This document shows positions 33,549-34,846 of a stretch of DNA of 34,846 nucleotides, piece after piece. The DNA is from Cryptococcus deneoformans JEC21 (lineage: Eukaryota > Basidiomycota > Tremellomycetes > Tremellales > Cryptococcaceae). How positions within the stretch are numbered: position 1 is the first letter of the stretch; every line of letters begins with the position of its first letter. The position numbers were made by a program, and so were the translations under genes. The stretch is from the NCBI RefSeq assembly GCF_000091045.1, contig NC_006680.1, positions 985,001 to 1,019,846 on the forward strand, written 5' to 3'. Below the pieces are notes generated by a model. That model saw only the letters and a list, made by a program, of their open reading frames with translations. It searched no databases and had not been told where the DNA came from.

Positions 33549-34742
33549 CTATGATTCCAACTCCATGCCTGCTGCAAATCCCCTGATACGCGCTTTGACA
33601 CATTGTGCGTAATGCCATTGAACAAGTCTGGGATCCGGTCGTTCACTGATTGGGCCTCGAAATCGTTCCGGTGGGATACGCATGCCATGAAGTCTTGTAG
33701 CATCTGGATATCCGAGAACGAAAAAATGCACATAGAAGCTGCCGTCCTAATGAAGTTGAGGTATTAGTCCAGCATGCTAGTCGCCCTGCCCCGGTTTGAA
33801 CTGACCTTATAATAAAGTGACCACTCTAAGCGATCGTATGCATGATGAAGGTCATCCCGAACCAGCAATCCGGCTGAAGTTTTGTATAGCGGAGGATCTT
33901 GATTGATACCGAGGATAAGTTGATATACCTTACGAGGAATAAGCAATGTCTGCATATAGCGATACTCGGAAATTGGGGTGGATGCCTCCACGATGTACCG
34001 GTCGCACTTACGTCTGGCCGACTGAGAGGGACAATGTGACATGACGTACAGTAACTGTGCATCACGTCCGTGACAAGACAAGTACCATCGCGTGCCACCA
34101 CGCCCATACGAAACTTAGAAAACCATGGGGTCAGAGCAGTGGCACCAGTAGACGAAGAAAAATTGTGAATTGCCGATGAAACGTACCTGGTTATCACTTG
34201 ACCCCTTGGAGTCCGATCGTGTAGAGAAACTACCCTCAGGGTTGACCGGTCGAAAGCGGCTGAAATACTCTGGTCCTCTAGAGAACTCAAGCTTGTCGCT
34301 AGATGCTACAGTTGGAAGCCCATTAGCACGAGACTGTGATGTTAATACATATTGCTTGAGGGAATTGAAACAAGATTGACTTGCGTGTTTGTTCGTAGTG
34401 ATACAGTCCACTCGATGGAGCATCATCTAAGCTAACTGCCACACCATGCGTGTCAATAATGACTCCGAGCTGATCAGATCCCTTTTCGACTAGTTGATCG
34501 ACTACTTTCAGCACGTAGCGCCAAGTGTTGTCTCCGCCTGTTTGAACGAAAGAAAGCGGGAAGGAAGCAATACGTAAGTTGGAGGAGGCACTTGTAATTT
34601 CAATCGAATCGGTATCGGTCCAAGTGTCGACTGCGAGCTCATACGATGTTGTCGGCATTCTTCTTGGCCCAACCCGAGCTGGCAAAGATTGCAAGATGAT
34701 AAAGTTGTAAGTGACGAGTGAGCAGTGTAGTAAACCAGACAT
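33549..34742 (-). CDS. HNH-nuclease-like (HNH_2 type) protein, telomere-proximal
   Basis: Exons 34385-34742, 34187-34305, 34012-34113, 33806-33949 and 33549-33746 encode 306 aa. The N-terminal 150 residues are unrecognised. The C-terminal half matches the fungal HNH_2 pattern: GTCLVTD, then Cys184-His185 in SCHIVPLSR, GLLVRDDLHHAYDRLEW at residues 220-236, and FYVHFFVLG. The usual central Asn before GLLL appears to be Ala219 (TSAGLLV), so catalysis is doubtful. Fungal members are often lineage-specific, of unknown role. The first intron would use a GCAAGT donor (34306-34384); a weaker GT alternative starting near 34396 also keeps the frame if spliced to a CTAG acceptor. The start may be Met29 at 34658 (278 aa) because the upstream ATG is only 29 bp from telomere repeats. 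The promoter is therefore very short or absent, so expression or 5' completeness is uncertain. Confidence 0.7.
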
Positions 34743-34771
34743 TCGATGCGGATGACAGTTGCGATCTGGCG

Positions 34772-34846
34772 TTAGGGGGTTAGGGGGTTAGGGGGTTAGG
34801 GGGTTAGGGGGTTAGGGGGTTAGGGGGTTAGGGGTTAGGGGTTTAC
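34772..34846 (+). repeat. Telomere repeats (chromosome end)
   Basis: Seven perfect TTAGGGGG units at 34772-34827, then two TTAGGGG units at 34828-34841 and TTTAC at the edge. The G-rich strand runs toward the end, as at a right telomere. The TTAGGGGG unit is that of Cryptococcus-type yeasts, which supports the taxonomic call. Confidence 0.97.

Overview
The window is nuclear DNA of a basidiomycete yeast, most likely a Tremellales member close to Cryptococcus or Kwoniella. The evidence is the dense packing of intron-rich genes, introns mostly 50-70 nt with GTANGT-type donors, and a right end made of tandem TTAGGGGG/TTAGGGG units running to the last base. The right edge is therefore a chromosome end with the G-rich strand pointing outward. 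No rRNA, convincing tRNA, CRISPR or transposon was seen.

Fourteen protein genes were rebuilt exon by exon by eye from reading frame, splice sites and family motifs; every model closes in frame. From left to right: a mitochondrial-type short-chain dehydrogenase (+); an OCRL/INPP5B-type inositol polyphosphate 5-phosphatase (-, 15 exons); mitoribosomal uL24m (+); a 1026-residue Zn2Cys6 transcription factor (-, 13 exons with 12- and 18-nt microexons); an OTU deubiquitinase (+); a BTB-like protein (-); the N-terminal amidase NTA1 (+); adenylate kinase ADK1 (-); a secreted, probably GPI-anchored PEBP protein (+); a long disordered basic/acidic protein whose start codon is split by an intron (+); a Dal5/allantoate-type MFS permease (-); an arylsulfotransferase-family protein (+); an intronless TPR protein (+); and an HNH-nuclease-like gene (-) whose 5' end lies within about 30-115 bp of the telomere repeats.

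The first 25 kb holds mainly housekeeping functions: phosphoinositide turnover, mitochondrial translation, adenylate balance, ubiquitin removal and the N-degron pathway. The last 9 kb is subtelomeric and looks accessory. There a permease and a putative sulfotransferase are transcribed divergently from a 668-bp region with a GATA palindrome and CGG-type palindromes, followed by the intronless TPR gene and the telomere-abutting HNH gene.

The most unusual structural signals are three probable GC-AG introns among about 69 inferred introns, several microexons (12, 18, 18 and 24 nt), a start codon assembled by splicing, a 357-nt intron in ADK1, and a roughly 280-residue acidic insertion inside the RhoGAP-like domain of the phosphatase. 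Exon limits were read by eye and could shift by a few bases where no reading frame constrains them.
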